A DNA stretch of 7,293 nucleotides from Sporomusa sp. (GTDB taxonomy: Bacteria > Bacillota_C > Negativicutes > Sporomusales > Sporomusaceae): contig JAQSXM010000167.1 of NCBI GenBank assembly GCA_029256645.1, forward strand, positions 1-7,293, in the 5' to 3' direction. Shown here piece by piece: positions 5,822-7,293 of this stretch. The notes below the pieces were generated by a model. It saw only the letters and a program-made list of their open reading frames with translations, ran no database searches and was not told where the DNA came from. Every line of letters begins with the position of its first letter. Within the stretch, counting starts at the first letter, position 1. The translations under genes and the position numbers were made by a program.

Positions 5822-7293
5822 CTACAACAGTCCGGCTACATCCAATATTAAACTAACACTGCCGTCTCCCAATAATGTGCATCCGGCAAGTCCCTGCTTC
5901 TTTTTGATATACCCTGGCAAAGCCTTGACAACCACTTGCTGCTGCCCTAGCAGTGAATCAACAAATAAACAGAGGCTGCAGCCATCTACCTCAACCATAA
6001 GCATGATTCCTTCATATAAATCTGTTTTACCTGCCTTAATCCCGAATTGTTCATGCAATCGCAGTACAGGATAGCACTGCCCCCTAATCATAAGCATTTC
6101 ATTATTATCAACATCTTTAATCAGGTTTTGGTCCTTCAACCGGAAAGATTCCTTGATCGAAATAATTGGCACAGTATAGATCGTATGACCAACGCTAACA
6201 ATCATGCCATCAATAATAGCCAGTGTGAGCGGGATTCTAATCGACATGGATGTACCCACTCCAGCCACACTGTCAACAGTGATTGCCCCCCCAATTGCTG
6301 TGATGTTCTGCGCTACGACATCCATACCCACACCACGTCCGGAAAACTCTGTTACAACTTCTTTAGTCGAAAATCCGGGATGCAGAATAAAAGCATATAC
6401 CTGTTTGTCTGTTAAAGTGCTATCTGCTTCTTCAATGAGGCCACGCTCGATTGCCTTATGCAGTATTTTTTCCCGGTTCAGCCCCCCGCCATCATCGTGT
6501 ACAATAATCCAAACATCACCGCCGGCATTTTTCGCTTCCAGCCGAATTTTCCCAATTGGGTGTTTTCCCTTGGCAATCCGTTCTTGCAATGACTCGATAC
6601 CATGATCAACCGCATTACGAATTAGGTGCATGAGTGGATCAGCTATGTTTTCAATTATATTTTTATCAACCTCGGTCTGCTCACCAATTATCTCCAGTTC
6701 AACCTGCTTATCCAGTTTGCGGGCCATATCTCTGACAATGCGCGTCATTTTATGAAAGGTCGCTGCTAACGGAATCATCCGGATTGACATGACAACATCC
6801 TGGAGCTCACCGGTAATTTTCCGTAACTGCCGCGCCGCTTTATAAAACTTATCCAGATTTAACCCTTGCAACTCAGGATTCTGTGTCACCATTGCTTCAG
6901 CGGTGACAAGCTCACCCACTAGATCCATGAGCATATCCATTTTTGTCACATTGACACTGATAAAACTTTGCTTGCCTCCCAGGCAGCGCTCATTATCAGC
7001 AGTTACATCCGGTAATCCGAAATCTGTCACCCCACAGGCACTAGGTTCTGATGGCAGTGGCCCGTCTAAATCAATGGTACGCTTTGGCAGTTGTTGGGTT
7101 ACAGCCAGTTTTTTTACTGTTTCCAGGGTAAATTCCTTTAAAAACATGGTCTGAGCAAAAAAAGCCTCCATTGTCTCCAGGGGATATGAGGTAACAAAGA
7201 GTATTTTAAAGCCTTCAGTTTTGATTATCTCCGCAGTGTCATCATTCTCCAGAATGTCAGGAGGAAAATACTCCATATGTTGAGAAAAATCGC
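5822..7293 (-). CDS. cheA: Chemotaxis histidine kinase CheA, 5' end beyond window
   Basis: CheA is the cytoplasmic kinase that autophosphorylates and passes phosphate to CheY and CheB. The frame is open through the right edge (codons before the ATG at 7276 read DFSQH), so that ATG is internal. About 490 C-terminal residues are visible and the P1 phosphotransfer domain is missing. Numbering from the internal ATG, a small unit at about 15-57 (GFKILFVTSYPLETMEAFFAQTMFLKE) may be a P2-like or linker domain. P3 dimerisation spans about 105-165. P4 ATPase spans about 166-350, with N box LMHLIRNAVDHGIE (215-228), DDGGGLN (261-267), F box HPGFST (299-304) and GRGVGMDVV (313-321). P5, the CheW-like regulatory domain, spans about 352-484. 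The DDGGGLN box has Gly where Arg is usual (DDGRGLD). The gene heads the visible operon; its promoter is outside. Confidence 0.96.
   Translation of the reverse strand, partial: DFSQHMEYFPPDILENDDTAEIIKTEGFKILFVTSYPLETMEAFFAQTMFLKEFTLETVKKLAVTQQLPKRTIDLDGPLPSEPSACGVTDFGLPDVTADNERCLGGKQSFISVNVTKMDMLMDLVGELVTAEAMVTQNPELQGLNLDKFYKAARQLRKITGELQDVVMSIRMIPLAATFHKMTRIVRDMARKLDKQVELEIIGEQTEVDKNIIENIADPLMHLIRNAVDHGIESLQERIAKGKHPIGKIRLEAKNAGGDVWIIVHDDGGGLNREKILHKAIERGLIEEADSTLTDKQVYAFILHPGFSTKEVVTEFSGRGVGMDVVAQNITAIGGAITVDSVAGVGTSMSIRIPLTLAIIDGMIVSVGHTIYTVPIISIKESFRLKDQNLIKDVDNNEMLMIRGQCYPVLRLHEQFGIKAGKTDLYEGIMLMVEVDGCSLCLFVDSLLGQQQVVVKALPGYIKKKQGLAGCTLLGDGSVSLILDVAGLL

Noticed and set aside
6204..6605. 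Plus-strand open frame of 133 codons opposite cheA
   Set aside because: It is a shadow of the CheA ATPase domain, whose motifs are intact on the minus strand.
1..7293. CRISPR array, tRNA, rRNA, insertion sequence or phage genes
   Set aside because: I found no regularly spaced direct repeats, cloverleaf, rRNA-like sequence, transposase or integrase on either strand.

Overview
The window looks like a low-to-moderate GC Firmicute. The basis is the AGGAGG-type ribosome binding sites, one textbook sigma-A promoter, and a terminator-coupled riboswitch. The protein sequences feel closest to the Negativicutes (Sporomusa/Pelosinus-like bacteria), but that is an impression from memory and was not searched. 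Every supported gene lies on the minus strand, so the region is read from right to left.

Positions 7293 to about 1643 hold a compact chemotaxis operon: cheA (5' end cut by the right edge), cheW, a transmembrane chemoreceptor gene (mcp), cheR and cheB. It is followed by a small unrecognised membrane-anchored protein (1082-1570). The receptor senses a signal outside the cell, and CheW couples it to the CheA kinase. CheR methylates receptor glutamates and CheB removes or deamidates them, under control of phosphorylation by CheA. Core genes are closely packed: cheW and mcp are 2 nt apart, and cheR and cheB overlap by stop/start or nearly so. No cheY, cheC or cheD is visible; they could lie upstream of the right edge or elsewhere.

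Positions 928-1081 contain no gene but hold a perfect 20-bp inverted repeat (973-1024). This is a strong hairpin that may end or attenuate the che transcript. A DUF1003 membrane protein gene follows (424-927).

Positions 1-423 hold no confidently defined gene, but they are the most informative non-coding stretch. On the minus strand there is a consensus promoter (286-315) and a complete ZTP (pfl-type, ZMP/ZTP-sensing) riboswitch aptamer (190-262). Its 3' conserved segment is shared with an intrinsic terminator (160-199). This is the layout of a transcriptional ON switch for purine/one-carbon metabolism. What it controls runs off the left edge, and the reading frame of that downstream gene cannot be settled from the 159 bases visible. 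A strong Shine-Dalgarno-like sequence there has no standard start codon at a normal distance.
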